A stretch of 64,000 nucleotides of DNA from Plecoglossus altivelis (lineage: Eukaryota; Chordata; Actinopteri; Osmeriformes; Plecoglossidae): the NCBI GenBank assembly GCA_036571765.1, contig BROE01000016.1, positions 14,899,766 through 14,963,765 of the forward strand, read 5' to 3'. Below the pieces are notes generated by a model, which did no database searches, was not told the DNA's origin, and worked only from the letters and a program-made list of their open reading frames with translations. Within the stretch, counting starts at the first letter, position 1. Each line of letters starts with the position of its first letter. Positions 1 through 12,163 of the stretch are shown here, in pieces. A program made the translations under genes and the position numbers.

Positions 1-73
1 AAGGAAGGAAGGAAGGAAGGAAGGAAGGAAGGAAGGAAGGAAGGAAGGAAGGAAGGAAGGAGGGAGGGAGGGA
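1..73. repeat. (AAGG)n tetranucleotide microsatellite
   Basis: Uninterrupted AAGG units from the window edge to about base 60, passing into AGGG units to 73. Confidence 0.97.
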
Positions 74-219
74 CAGTGAGGGAGGGACAGAGTATTTCTG
101 CAACCCTGGAAACAAAATGTCTCGGTCTGTGATCTAGCAGTCGACCCTGCTTGTCTGTAGCTTTCTGGCGCCTGACAGTCCCCCTGTCTGAGGCCCCAGC
201 TCTGAACCTGGTCCTGCAT

Positions 220-452
220 ACGCACACGCACACACAAGCTCACTCACACACCCAGACACACACTTACAAGCTCACACACAGACACAGACACACAATTACA
301 CCCACACACACTCACGTACACGCTCACAAACACACTCAAACACAAGCTGACACTCTTACACTCACACTAACACAGACACTCTCACACTCACACTCACACT
401 CACACACTCACACTCACACTCACACTCACACTCACACTCACACACTCACACA
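220..452. repeat. CA-rich microsatellite (imperfect CACACT/CACACA)
   Basis: Alternating purine-pyrimidine tract with many ACTCAC interruptions. It produces spurious His/Thr-rich reading frames. Confidence 0.95.
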
Positions 453-560
453 CCTGATGAAAGGCCCAGCAGGGTAGTTAGGGGAGTTTTGAGGAGGTGA
501 TGGGGGTTCTGTCCAGAGACCTGGTCACACACCAATCTCCCTGTAATCCCTTCTATCCCC

Positions 561-597
561 AAGCACACACACTCATGCACGCACTCATGCACGCACG

Positions 598-639
<42 letters not shown>

Positions 640-640
640 G
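561..640. repeat. (CATG/CGCA) then (CA)n microsatellite
   Basis: Short CATGCACG units followed by a pure CA tract at about 602-638. Confidence 0.95.
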
Positions 641-935
641 CACCACCTACACATACACCCACACCCCTCCCTTCATTCCAGTCTGTGATTAGTGGCCTAA
701 CTCAATACATTTTGTGAAGCATGAACCCCCTCTCTAATAAATGACTTCTCCTTCTCATGGGAGCTGGATTACAGCTCTCCCCACCATTAGCCAGACAATA
801 GGGCAGGACCGGGCCTGTCGGATGCCCACAGGACCAGCAGCACAGGAGGACAGGAGGACAGGAGGACAGGACGCTAGGCCGCGGCTAGCCTGCCTCCGGA
901 CATCCGGAAGCAGATAGAGGAGGGGAGCCAAGGGG

Positions 936-1620
936 AAGACAGGGAAGGGAAGGGGGGGGAGAAGAGGGGAGGAGAGGGAGGAGAAGAGGGGAGGGGAAAG
1001 GAAGGGGGAGAGTTTGAGAGAAGGGGAGAGGAGGAATGTGCACAGGAGCGGAGAGGGAGAGGGGGAGGAGGGGAAAGAGGGTAGAGAGAGGAGGAGAGGG
1101 AGAGAGAAGAGGGAGAGAGGAGGAGAGGGTAGAGAGGAGGAGAGGGAGAGAGGAGGAGGGAGAGAGGAAGAGAGGGTAGAGAGGAGGAGTGGGCAGAGAG
1201 GAGGAGAGGGAGAGGGGAGGAGAAAGAGAGTGGAGAGAGGAGGAGAGGGAGAGAGGAGGAGAGGGTAGAGAGGAAGAGAGGGAGAGAGGAGGAGAGGGTA
1301 GAGAGGAGGAGAGGGTAGAGAGGAGGAGAGGGTAAAGAGGAGGTGTGGGGAGAGAGGAGGTGAGGGTAGAGAGGAGGAGAGGGTAGAGAGGAGGTGTGGG
1401 GAGAGAGGAGGTGTGGGGAGAGAGGAGGAGAGGGTAGAGAGGAGGTGTGGGGAGAGAGGAAGAGAGGGTAGAGAGGAGGTGTGGGGAGAGAGGAGGTGTG
1501 GGGAGAGAGGAGGAGAGGGTAGAGAGGAGGTGTGGGGAGAGAGGAGGTGTGGGGAGAGAGGAGGTGTGGGGAGAGAGGAGGTGTGGGGAGAGAGGAGGTG
1601 TGGGGAGAGAGGAGCAGGGG
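936..1620. repeat. 700-bp polypurine tract with a 17-bp minisatellite at its right end
   Basis: Nearly all bases on the plus strand are A or G, with scattered T. From about 1341 the tract resolves into a 17-bp unit of the type GGTGTGGGGAGAGAGGA and its variants. Open frames across it on both strands are repeat artefacts. Confidence 0.92.
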
Positions 1621-1794
1621 AAGTCCTGCATTTGTTTCACGGTCAGCTGAATCCCAAAGAAGAGTTTACATGTGTGTTTGAATCTTACAAACAAAAAACA
1701 CGTCCTTATCAGAAATAATACGAAAACAAAGTTTCTGCATGAAGTAAAAGAGAAGTGAAGAAAGAAGTGACAGAAAAGAGGGAGTGAGAAAGAG

Positions 1795-1851
1795 AAGGTA
1801 GCAAGACAGAGAGAGAGAGAGAGAGAGAGATAGAAGGTAGCAAGATAGAGA

Positions 1852-1896
<45 letters not shown>

Positions 1897-1907
1897 AGAA
1901 GGTAGCA

Positions 1908-1948
<41 letters not shown>

Positions 1949-1965
1949 AGGTAGCAAGATAGAGA
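1795..1965. repeat. Compound (GA)n/(GT)n repeat with a repeated spacer
   Basis: GA runs and one GT run are separated by four copies of a spacer like TAGAAGGTAGCAAGA (near 1794, 1830, 1898, 1945), suggesting duplication of a spacer-plus-microsatellite unit. Confidence 0.88.
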
Positions 1966-2092
1966 GAGAAGGCCCCTGTCCTGAAAAGCCAGCGATGCAA
2001 AGCAGCGTCGACTCAGCACATAGAACAGGGAGAGAGGTACAATAGCCCTGCTCTGTAACCAGACTCCACGGACGTAATCCCTCCATCACTGA

Positions 2093-2144
2093 AGAGAGAC
2101 AGAGACAGAGAGAGACAGAGAGAGACAGACAAACAGACAGACAG

Positions 2145-2200
<56 letters not shown>
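2093..2200. repeat. (GA)n/(GACA)n microsatellite
   Basis: GAGACA units pass into a pure GA run at about 2150-2196. Confidence 0.95.
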
Positions 2201-2267
2201 AGGGAAGGTCAGCCATTTGAACGTGTCTTCTCATGCCTGGCCCTGATCTCCGAGGTATTGCCTTCCT

Positions 2268-2294
2268 CCCCCCCCCCCCCCCCCCCCCCCCCCC
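2268..2294. repeat. 27-base homopolymer C run
   Basis: Uninterrupted C from 2268 to 2294 on the plus strand (G on the minus strand). Its length in the assembly is likely to be inexact. Confidence 0.95.
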
Positions 2295-2689
2295 TTCGTC
2301 CACACATTCCTGCTTTCGCACTCCTGATTGGCCGTGTTTTGTGGCGAGGGGGCCCGTAATTAACACGGGGATCTTCAGAACTTAATGACTGAACATAATT
2401 ACTTCTCTCCTTTTCTTCTCTCCCAAACTCCCTCCTTTTTTTTGGTGGAGCCGGGCTCTCCCCGTGAGCAGCGCCTCCATTCAGGCCTGACTGGACAAAC
2501 ACAAAAGCCTGACGCGCCAGCGCCCACTGGGCAGAGAGGGAGACATGGAAGGTAAGAAGTAGAGGGGGAGAGAGAGGGACTGAGAGGGGAACAAGGGGCA
2601 AGGGGGAGAACGCAAAGATAGAGGGTGGAAAACAAGAGGCAGGAAGACAGAGACAGAGAGATGGAGAGAAGGAAGAAAGACAAAAGACC

Positions 2690-2797
2690 GGATGGATGAA
2701 TAGATGGATGGATGGATGGATATATGGATGGATGGATAGATGGATGGATGGATAGATGGATGGATGGAAGGATAGATGGATGGATGGATAGATGGGG
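2690..2797. repeat. (GGAT)n/(GATA) microsatellite
   Basis: Tandem GATG units with occasional GATA replacements. Confidence 0.95.
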
Positions 2798-2805
2798 AGT
2801 ATGTA

Positions 2806-3058
2806 AGAAGAGAGGGTAGAACAGTAGGATAAGAGAGGGTAGAGCAGCAGTAGAAGAAGAGAGGGTAGAGCAGCAGTAGGAGAAGAGAGGGTAGAGCAGC
2901 AGTAGAAGAAGAGAGGGTAGAGCAGCAGTAGAAGAAGAGAGGGTAGAGCAGCAGTAGAAGTGAGGGTAGAGCAGCAGTAGAAGAAGAGAGGGTAGAGCAG
3001 CAGTAGAAGAAGAGAGCATAGAGCAGCAGTAGAAGTGAGGGTAGAGCAGCAGTAGGAG
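2806..3058. repeat. 24-bp minisatellite
   Basis: About ten copies of a unit of the form AGAGGGTAGAGCAGCAGTAG plus AAGA, some truncated. Because 24 is divisible by three, long spurious frames run through it. Confidence 0.93.
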
Positions 3059-3156
3059 AGACCTGACCCTGACCTGGCTTTGGAAGGATGGTCACCTGTC
3101 CGGAAGATGAGCACTCTTCAACCAACTTGCTAGGACCTTCCAACTCTGCTGCTACT

Positions 3157-3158
<2 letters not shown>

Positions 3159-3214
<56 letters not shown>
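3159..3214. repeat. (CA)n microsatellite
   Basis: Pure CA tract of about 27 units. Confidence 0.97.
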
Positions 3215-3217
<3 letters not shown>

Positions 3218-4205
3218 CTGCCAGACTAGGACTAGGAGAGAGGGAGAGAGTCAGTGGTGAAAAAAGGAGAGAGTTCCGTTAAACGTAGAAATAACAGAAC
3301 AAAAGAACCAAATGAAAGTGAGAATGAGTGGGCGAGTGAGTGACTGAGTCAGCAGCACCCCTCACATTCAAGATCAAGAGTCCAAAAAGAGTTCAATCAG
3401 GGTGCCACTTGGGCTTCCTGTCACATGACAGGAAATTTGTATGGTTTCCAATCAATTTGCCCACCTCAGTCTTTGGCTGGCATTGAAAAATAACTATGGA
3501 GCTGGGGGTCCTTGAAACGGCACGTAGAAAGCTCTCTGGAGGCCACTTTACCACATAAAAAACGCAGCAATGCTGTTTTAAGCATCTCCATTAGCATTAC
3601 CAGCTAACTGAAAGAAAAGCACAGAGGCCCACAGGAGAAACAGTCTCCAGACACATAGACAGAGGCCCCAGGGCCTTGGCTGCCAGCTAGCAGGCTCCAG
3701 AAGCACCACTCTCTTTCTCTCTGAGGACTACAACCAATTTAACAGTTTGCTGCCTCAGAGCGGAATAAGCATTAGTGTTCGAGAATCTCCATTAGCGTCA
3801 ACACCTTCCCTTTAGCATTAGCGTCTCCACTGGCATTGACACTTAAGTTAGCATTAGCATCTCTGGCGTCTAGCGTCGCAGAACCGCAAACTGACAGGAC
3901 CCCGGTGGGGTTTGAAGCCGTGGGGACAGATCACAGAGAGTGACAGTAAAACTTGGTGAGTCACTTAGCACATAATGGGTGTCTTAAGCCACTGACAAAC
4001 ACATTAAACAATGTCAAACACTAGCTAACGCTTTGAGACTGACATTCTTTGCTCAAGTTTTTCCTCTTGGTACAGCCATGCTAGTTAATAAGTCAACAGT
4101 TTGGAGAGCCTTTAGAGATTTTAGAGTTATTTTCCTTGCCAAGAGATGTTACTGGTTCAACAAAAGGTATTTGTTAGACTGTTATCAAAGAAGCTGACTC
4201 CTCTC

Positions 4206-4725
4206 TTTCCATTTTTCTCCATCTTTCTCTCTCTCCCCTACTCCCTCAGTCTCTCTCTCTCCCCTCCTCCCTCAGTCTCTCTCTCTCCCCTACTCCCTCA
4301 GTCTCTCTCCCCTCCTCCCTCAATCTCTCTCCTCTACTCCCTCAGTCTCTCTCCCTGTCTCCCTCTGTCTCTCTCCCTGTCTCCGTCAGTCTCTCTCCCC
4401 ACGTCTCTCTCTCTCCCCACGTCTCTCTCTCTCCCCTACTCCCTCAGTCTCTCTCTCCCCTACTCCCTCAGTCTCTCTCCTTGTCTCCCTCTGTCTCTGT
4501 CTCTCTCCCCTACTCCCTCAGTCTCTCTCTGTCTCTTTCCCCTACTCCCTCTGTCTCTGTCTCTGTCTCTATCTCCCTTCTCCCTCTGTTTCTCTCTCTC
4601 CCCTTCTGCCTCTGTTTCTCTCTCTCCCCTTCTCCCTCCCTCCCTCTCTCTCCCCTTCTCCTTCTCTCTTTCTCTCTCCCATTCTTCCTGTCTCTCTCTC
4701 TCCCCCTTTATCTTTCTCTAGTTCA
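4206..4725. repeat. Polypyrimidine minisatellite (CTCTCTCCCCTACTCCCTCAGT type)
   Basis: A pyrimidine-rich array in CAMKMT intron 3 built from variable 20-30 bp units with the CCCTCAGTCTCTCTC core, followed by simple TCTCTC/CCCTT. Frames through it are low-complexity Ser/Leu/Pro. Confidence 0.93.
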
Positions 4726-6735
4726 CTCTCTCTCAGAAACAGCACGCACACACACACACACACACCCTTGAGCACGTTGAGACCACCTTGCTTGAGAAGA
4801 CTACAGGTTCTTCACTGGGTGGCCATTTAGCAGCCTCCTCACAAACAAAGCTCTAATCACATTCATCATCTATTTGTTTTAAAACATCATCAAGGACATT
4901 AAGTCCTGAAGAGCTCCGCACTCGCAAACCATCCCAGAAAGCCACACTTCCGTTGCTAGGCCAACCGTCAAGCCGGGCTTGTTTTGGGAGGTGAAAAGGA
5001 GGCGGGAGGGAAAGGGGGAGGTGAACCAACCAATAGGAGGACAGGATGCAGCCCTACCCAGTCAGGGGAAAAGAGGCTCAAATTAACCACCATGCACTAA
5101 TCACTTATCTCTCTCTAATGGGAGCACATACAGTGCTCATGTTCACACCGCGACAAACTGCAACACACACACACACACGTCTCGCTCACACACGCCCCAA
5201 TCCCTGAACATGCGTCACACACACGCGCACGGGAGAATCGTCAGGAGCGTGTGGCCTGACGAGGACCTCCAGCTGTGCTGCGATGACTGACACACTGTAG
5301 CCTGACAGGGTCGAGCAGATGCCGGGCCCTAAATCACGACCCGGACTTCACACGTCCAAATTCTTACTCAAAGTTATTATTACATTATATATGATAGAAT
5401 TATAATATATACATTATATTATAATGAGCTGAATAGCATTTTAGCAGGAACAGAAACAGTCCTCTTCTGCATGAGCTCGCTAAGTGTGTCACATGTCGGA
5501 ACGGCATACAAGGACACCAAAATGTCCGTGGGGGGGAAGGGGGCAGTTAACTAAAGTGAGGAAAAATCTAATAATTGTATCTGTCTGGGGGGGGGGGTAT
5601 TATTGGAGGGTATTATTACTGTTTCTTTCTTCCTTTCATTTTGCCCTCTAATTCTGCAGAGAAGGAAACCTTTTTCTACGGAAGAAAAGAGAATGGTGGG
5701 GGAGAAAGAGAGAGCGAGAGCGAGCGAGCTAGCTTGCTAAAGCATGTCTTTGTAATTACCACAGTATTACTGCTCTCACAAAGCAGGGGTGCTGGGAAGG
5801 TCTGTCTGTGGAGCCTTCATTTCCTGCCTCTAATCCTCCTGCTCGTTGGCAACGCTTAGCTTTCAGCACCCCCTGTCTAGCGCTTACCACCTCCACTGGA
5901 GACACGGCCAGAGCCAGTCTACAAGCAAGGCCCCTACGGCCAGCCCTATTGCATTCATAGGCTACTTAACACTGGCATAGACTGTGTGGATGTGTGTGTG
6001 TGGATGTGTTTGGGTAGCCTACAGCACGACAGAATCTGTCGAAACCTAAACGTCGTACCACTTCGTAGGAACTTTTAGGCAATATCACCTTTTTCCTCGA
6101 GGGACAGAGACGAGGGGCCAGAAAGTGGAACACTAACCTTTAATGAAGTCAATTGTTCCTCCGGCCCCTTAGGGCAGCCGGCTCCACTATCTCCCTCGGC
6201 GACATCAGCCAGAGGAACTCACACAGCACGACACCCACACAACACGTACAACACACACACAACACCGTCGCTACCACTGGATACTGTCTGGGGTTTGCTT
6301 CATCAAGTGTATTGCGCTCATAGATGACAGTCCCAAGACAACAGCAACGCTACAGGCTAATTGCTTTATCGTCCCGCGGGCCGAGATCACGCGTCTTCTT
6401 GTCTGGCTGCAGGAGTCTGTAACAGGCTACGACAACACCGCTTCATTCAACCGCTTCCTTCATCCAGCGTTAAAAGAGCGAGGCCTTACATTTCGCTGCG
6501 GAGGCGCTATTTAAAAGAGGCTTGCCGACAAGCTGGTTGAACAGTTTCCCGGAGCAGTTTCCGATCCATGTTGAGTGTTAGGGAGGCCTGTCACACAGCG
6601 GAGGGTATAGGCTATAAACAGCACAGGGGGGGACACTAATTACTGTCACCGACACAAGAGTTAAGAGTTGCTGAGTGTCAGAACTACAGCCCCCAGCTCT
6701 GCCCAGGCCCCCATGCACCCCCATTGTCTACCAGG

Positions 6736-6782
6736 CTATAATTAGCACTATGGCAGAGGAAATTAGCATAATTATGCAAACA
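6736..6782. promoter_or_regulatory. Candidate enhancer core: homeodomain and octamer-like motifs
   Basis: A short A/T-rich island in otherwise ordinary intron holds TATAATTAGC, AAATTAGCATAATTATGC and ATGCAAA, that is, three TAATTA/ATTAG-type homeodomain sites beside an octamer-like ATGCAAA. CAMKMT introns lie beside SIX3/SIX2 in vertebrates, a region known for conserved non-coding elements. No alignment was possible, so enhancer status is inference. Confidence 0.3.
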
Positions 6783-8569
6783 GGGGCCGCTAAAGGGTTG
6801 GCACAAGCGAAGGGTTAGGGTGGTGCAGGGGAGGGAGGGGCGGAGGGGAGCAGTGGAGGGGCGGAGGGGAGCAGTGGAGGGGTGGAGGAGGCACTTCTTA
6901 AATCACACACACACACAAGTGTCTGTCAGCACGCAAGGATAACGTTCTGTAAAACATACATTTACAGAACGTAGATCAACATTTCTCAGATGTCATCGAT
7001 AAACACACACACACACACACACTTCACTTCGGCGTATGTGTGTAAAGCTCTTGGCTTTGGGAGACGGCAGGAGGGATTGGTGTCAGTAGAAGATAATGAG
7101 GATGATTGAGAGACTAACAGAGTTGTAACCACAAGTGACAATGCCTGGCGTTGTAAAGAGGCCCTATTAAAGGTTGGGTCTCTCCGGCCCCTTTCAGGTC
7201 ACAGGGAGCCTGTCTCTAAAATTGGGACTCCTGGGTTGGGACGACCACTGTCTTCCTAGAATGGGCTCGTCCGATAGAGAGCCAATCGATTACAGAGCGA
7301 ACAGCATCCTCGGCTTGGCTACCCTCCCTCCATATAGAACCACACATGTATCCAGCCGACTACCAGACCTAGGCCCACCGCCAGCTTGCTAAACCACCAC
7401 CGATCGCCCCGTTCATATATCCGCGGTAGTCAGATGTTCGCTCAGGATAACGGCTGCCAGCAGACCCATCGCCTTCCGACTCGCTACCCACCATCCGCCC
7501 CGCCACCCTGCCCCCTGAGCGGGCTACAGCAGCAGTCAGGTGAAACATTAACACTTCTGGAAAGGAGAGGAATGCGCTGATGCATCTAAGAACAGCGTGC
7601 TCAAGAAGACGCATATCCTGTGGGCTCGGGGATAATTTAGTATACTCCAAAGTTTCCTACAATGGAATTGACATTTGTAATGTTTCTGTAGAAAACCAAA
7701 TGGGATGATACCGCCCCCCTAGATGCTTGCTTCTATTTGAGGTTAGAAGGTGGGACACGGGGAGGGGCGGAGAGCATAGGGGGAGGGAGGAGCGGCTATA
7801 CACGCGGCGTCACTTTCTCGGGCGCCTACAGGCACAAATAACAATTTGGGCGAACGACGGGCCACCCCCGACACTAGGGGGATAACGGAATTCGGGCCTA
7901 TGCCACAGCAGAAGAGAGGACAGGGCCACTAACACACACACGACTAAGTGAACGCAGCACGTGAGCCAACGGTCTGAGAGGATCCGCCACCTCTCCAGAG
8001 CCCTGTGTCAACAAGGCTCTCGTCTCGCTGCTAAACCCTCTTCAGACCCTCCCTGCCCCGGAGGCTTGTATTGTTGCCCTGGACCTCTGATCCACCAGGG
8101 CAACAAGGACCTTTAAGCCCCCGGTATTCTCAGCCACCCCCCCCCCTCACCCTCCCTCCAGCTACACAACAGTCAGGGACACCTACGTCCACACATTTGG
8201 AGTACTAATCCTGTCCAGCGTTTTGGGGGACCATTCAGAAGGAGAAGGAGTCCTAGGATTTAGGCTTGTACTCACCTCAGGGGTGGTCAGGGGATTTAGG
8301 GATGTGCGATGCGAGGGGAGGGGGGGTGGGGGGAGTGTAAGGGGCACCCCTCCACCCTGTCGATCTCTCTCTCTTCAGACAATGAGCTAACCCCTTATTT
8401 CTCTACCCGGTCTTCCTGACAGGGACTTCGGGGGAGATGTTTGGGCCTAGCAATGCGTGAGATCAATTAGGACTGGTTGAGAGGAGGGATTGAAAGGCAC
8501 AGAGGTGACCCTGTCAAAGCCCAAGGGGGGTGGAAGAGAGAAGGCTCTCCTTACACATAGACCAAGGGA

Positions 8570-8732
8570 GCACACACACACGCACACACGCGCACGCACA
8601 CATTCACACAAACATATGCGCAATCTCATACGCACATACAACACGCATGCACACACACACGCAGTCGCATACGCACATACAACATGCATGCACACACACA
8701 CGCACGCCCACACTTCTCTCCTACACACACGC
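8570..8732. repeat. CA-rich imperfect microsatellite with ATACGCACATAC unit
   Basis: CACACA tract with a repeated longer motif (CGCATACGCACATACAAC) around 8625 and 8667. Confidence 0.92.
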
Positions 8733-10127
8733 ATAAGAATATCTCTGACAGATCTATCTTCTCTGCGTCCTCTGTCTCCTGGCTAATCCAGCGGTAACAG
8801 ATCCACATCCATCTGGACAAGGACTGAACCACAGCACCAGCTGGGAGCTTCAAGGTCTCTGTTGCTGCCTTAAGGTCACCTGACTGGGGGTCAAGGGGCA
8901 GGGGTCAACAGGGGTCAGGTCAGACTCATACCTGGACCCCTACATTCCTAACCAAACCAGGGGGAAGGGAGGCCTTGCTGTTAGGTATATCCTCAATTAT
9001 AAACCAACTAGGCTTTCCAGTGCTAATGCTAATACCCCCATTGAGCTGGGCTGTGCCTGCAGGAGGGAGGAGACCCACTGGGTCAGTCTTTAGACTGAGG
9101 AGAACTTCTTATTTCTGGATACATGCTTCCATCGTTATAAGGATTAGCTTTTCAGACAGAGATGACCGGCCGGGTGATGATCTACCCTAATAATGCTGTA
9201 AGACCCTCTCAGAGCTGGTACAGAGCCAGAGGAGGCCGCGACCTCAACTTCGACCCCAGCCGTGACGCCAGGGAAGCCACCTGGGTCACGCTCGCTCGCA
9301 CACCTACGACCTCCCCTCACCACGACGCCGTCACCCCGGAGCGAGGCTGGGAGGGGGGCTCGGCAAATCATCAAACGTGACGTCAAATATCCAAGAAGAA
9401 ATACTTTGATACAAAGTGTGGTACAATTAGGCTGCCTTTTGTTTCAAGTACGACCTTTGTGTTACAACGTCACAAGCTTGTGATGTGAACTTAGAAGCAG
9501 AAAACCTTGTTTGTGTGGAGAGACAGATGCTCTCCTATCTGGTATCCAGACAGACTGGAGACAAACTGAATGGCACCTGAAAGGATACAGAGTTCTGCTG
9601 GAGCCAGGCTGGTTTAGCTCAACAGTGCTGCCTGCTAGTGGAGAACAAGAACATTCACAGGGTTTTCATCTCTTTCAGGGGGGACGCCTCTGTGACACAC
9701 CTACTCTCTGAGTGACCAATCAGCAGCCTTCCATTAAAGGCAATAATAGAGGCCGTCCCCGTGGCAACCGGAGACACGCTTGTTTCGGTCACCATGACAA
9801 CAGCATGACACCGGTAAACGATGACCTTTGTCCCCTCTTCTCATCTCCTTAGAAACGTGTGTTTGATCTGTTTTCAAGCGACTTCCGGTTTAACAAAAGA
9901 GAATTGTGCCGCATGAAAAGACTATGTTAAATCCATCACATTAGAGTGATTTTCCCATTTGTAAAGCAGGTAGAAAGAGCCTTTTCTTTCTCTCTCAGAG
10001 ACGCTAAATGGTTCAATACAAGTGGAAAATAGAAGTATATGCAGTGTGTGTGTATACGCAGCCTGGCTCCATATGCGTACAAACACACACACACACACAC
10101 ACAAAGACATTGAAGAGATGCACTTAC

Positions 10128-12128
10128 AGACATTTCCGGTGTTATCAAAACTGGTGAGGACCTCGTCCACTCTGATGGGTCCAAGGTCGTCTCTGTGGAA
10201 ACAGTTGAAGTCAGGAGCATTGATGTTAGTGTGTGTGTATATGCATACATACAGTGCTTGTGTGTGTGTGTGTGTGTGTGTGTGTTAAGTGTGTGTATGA
10301 CTGTATGTGAGTGTGTGTGTGCCCGTGTGTGTGTGCGAATGAGTGCATGCGTGTGTGTGTGTGCGTGTGTGTATGAGCGTGTGTGTATGACTGCATGTGA
10401 GTGTGTGTGTGTGTGTCAGAGAGAGAGAGTGTGTGAGCGTGTATGTGTGTGTGTATGAGCGTGTGTGTATGACTGTATGTGACCGTGTGTGTGACCGTGT
10501 GTGTGTGTGTGTATGTATGACTGGGTGTGTGTGTCCTTGGGTGTGTGACCGTGTGTGTGTGTGTGTGTAGTGTGTGACACACGACTGCACTGCCAAGTTC
10601 AGCTCCAACCACATCATCAAGTTCGCTGATGACACAACAGTTGTAGGTCTCATCAGCAACAACGATGAAACACAGTATAGAGAGGAAGTGGCACAGCTGG
10701 CGAAATGGTGTAGGGCTAACAACCTGTCCCTCAACTTGAGCAAGACAAAGGAGGTTGTGATGGACTTCAGGAGGAACTCCGCGGATCACCCCCCACTGAC
10801 CATCGACAGCTCGGCTGTCGAGAGAGTCAACAGCACCAAAGTCCTGGGGGTGCACATCACATAGGACCTCACCTGGACCACCAACGCCATGTCACTCTCA
10901 AAGAAGGCACGTCAGCGCCTACACTTTCTCCGCGGGCTGAAGAGAGCAAGTCTCACTCCACCCATCCTCACCACAATCTACAGGGGCACCATTGAGAATG
11001 TGCTGACCAGCTGCATCAATGTCTGGTACGGGAACTGCACTGAAGCAGACCGCAAGACCGTCCAGCGAACAGTGAACACAGCTGCGAAGATAATCGGTGC
11101 CCCTCTCCCCTCAACCCTAGAAATCTTCCACACACAATGCTCCAGCAAAGCCAACAGTATGCGGGAGAGAGGTAGGTCAAGGGAGCCGGCCGAGCCCGAG
11201 GGTGGCCGCGGGAGCGAGGGAACGAGGAAGCCGTGCACGGGTGAGCGAAGGAGATAGGGCGTGCGTGTGGTAAAGAAGCTTCTATGATTAAAACAAAGAA
11301 TCTCCACAGAGTTCTTTCAGCATATGACAACAAAACAACCGTGCAAGGCCGAACCTGTGCAAGGGCATAACCGCGGTATAGTCGGGGGCCAGCGGGTCGT
11401 TATAGTGACCCCAACCCGCGGCTTCACCTTCCCACAGGACGGGTGGATGCTTCGCCGGATGGGGCCGTGGGGCGAGGCAGCTTCATTCCAGCCGCATACC
11501 GCATCCATGGTTGAGAAAGAGTAAGCCGTGGTAGTCATCAAGTAGAGCTTCCCGCACTCTGGAACAGACTGAGGGACAAGCAGGTTTCTGTTCCGCGCCC
11601 GCAGGCTGTCGAGAGCCGCTGGACACGTCATCCGGGAGCTCGTAGTTGGGAGCTACTGCGATACAGAAACTAGAGATATCAGAAAGAACTGAGCACTAGT
11701 AGAGGCCACGCCACTGCCCTTTGGTCATAGCGCACGGGCCTTGTGTGTACGGAGAGGCAAACTGCAGCTAAAGACTCTGTAAATAATCATAGTATCTATT
11801 CTGTAAGCGCACATGTACAGTACTCTATGCACATGCACATCGGTAGGTATTCGTACAGTTTGTATAGTTTGTATCCTGTTTCGTTTATGTATAGGAGAAA
11901 TGTTAATGTTATATTTATTTTAAAATTGTTTGTTGTTAGACTGTACCGTTAAATGTCTGTACTTATGTAGCACCGTGGCCCTGTAGCACCGTGGCTCTGT
12001 GAGACACGACATTTCGTTTCACTGTATGCACCCGCATGTAGCGGAATGACAATAAAGCACAACTTGACTTGACTTGACTTGTGTGTGTGTGTGTGTGTGT
12101 GTGTGTGAGTGAATGTGTGTGTGTGTGA

Positions 12129-12163
<35 letters not shown>

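Larger units (their letters stand above)
1..10127 (-). other. camkmt: CAMKMT intron 3 (part), non-coding
   Basis: No conserved coding exon was recognised in this stretch. 1-3300 is almost entirely simple repeats and minisatellites. 3300-4200 is unique sequence with several 'ttagcatt' words at 3590-3860. 4206-4725 is a pyrimidine array. 4775-8500 is mostly unique and includes an A/T-rich homeodomain/POU-like motif cluster at 6736-6782. 8570-8732 is CA-rich. 8735-10080 is unique sequence without recognised exons. The next CAMKMT exon is expected beyond base 1. Confidence 0.7.

Noticed and set aside
885..2000. 371-codon minus-strand open frame
   Set aside because: It runs through purine/pyrimidine repeats and a 17-bp minisatellite. 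Composition is Ser/Leu/Pro low complexity with no domain and no splice or start context.
11317..11631. 104-codon minus-strand frame as a domesticated gene
   Set aside because: No motif recognised and it sits inside a disrupted LINE. Treated as part of an unclassified insertion.
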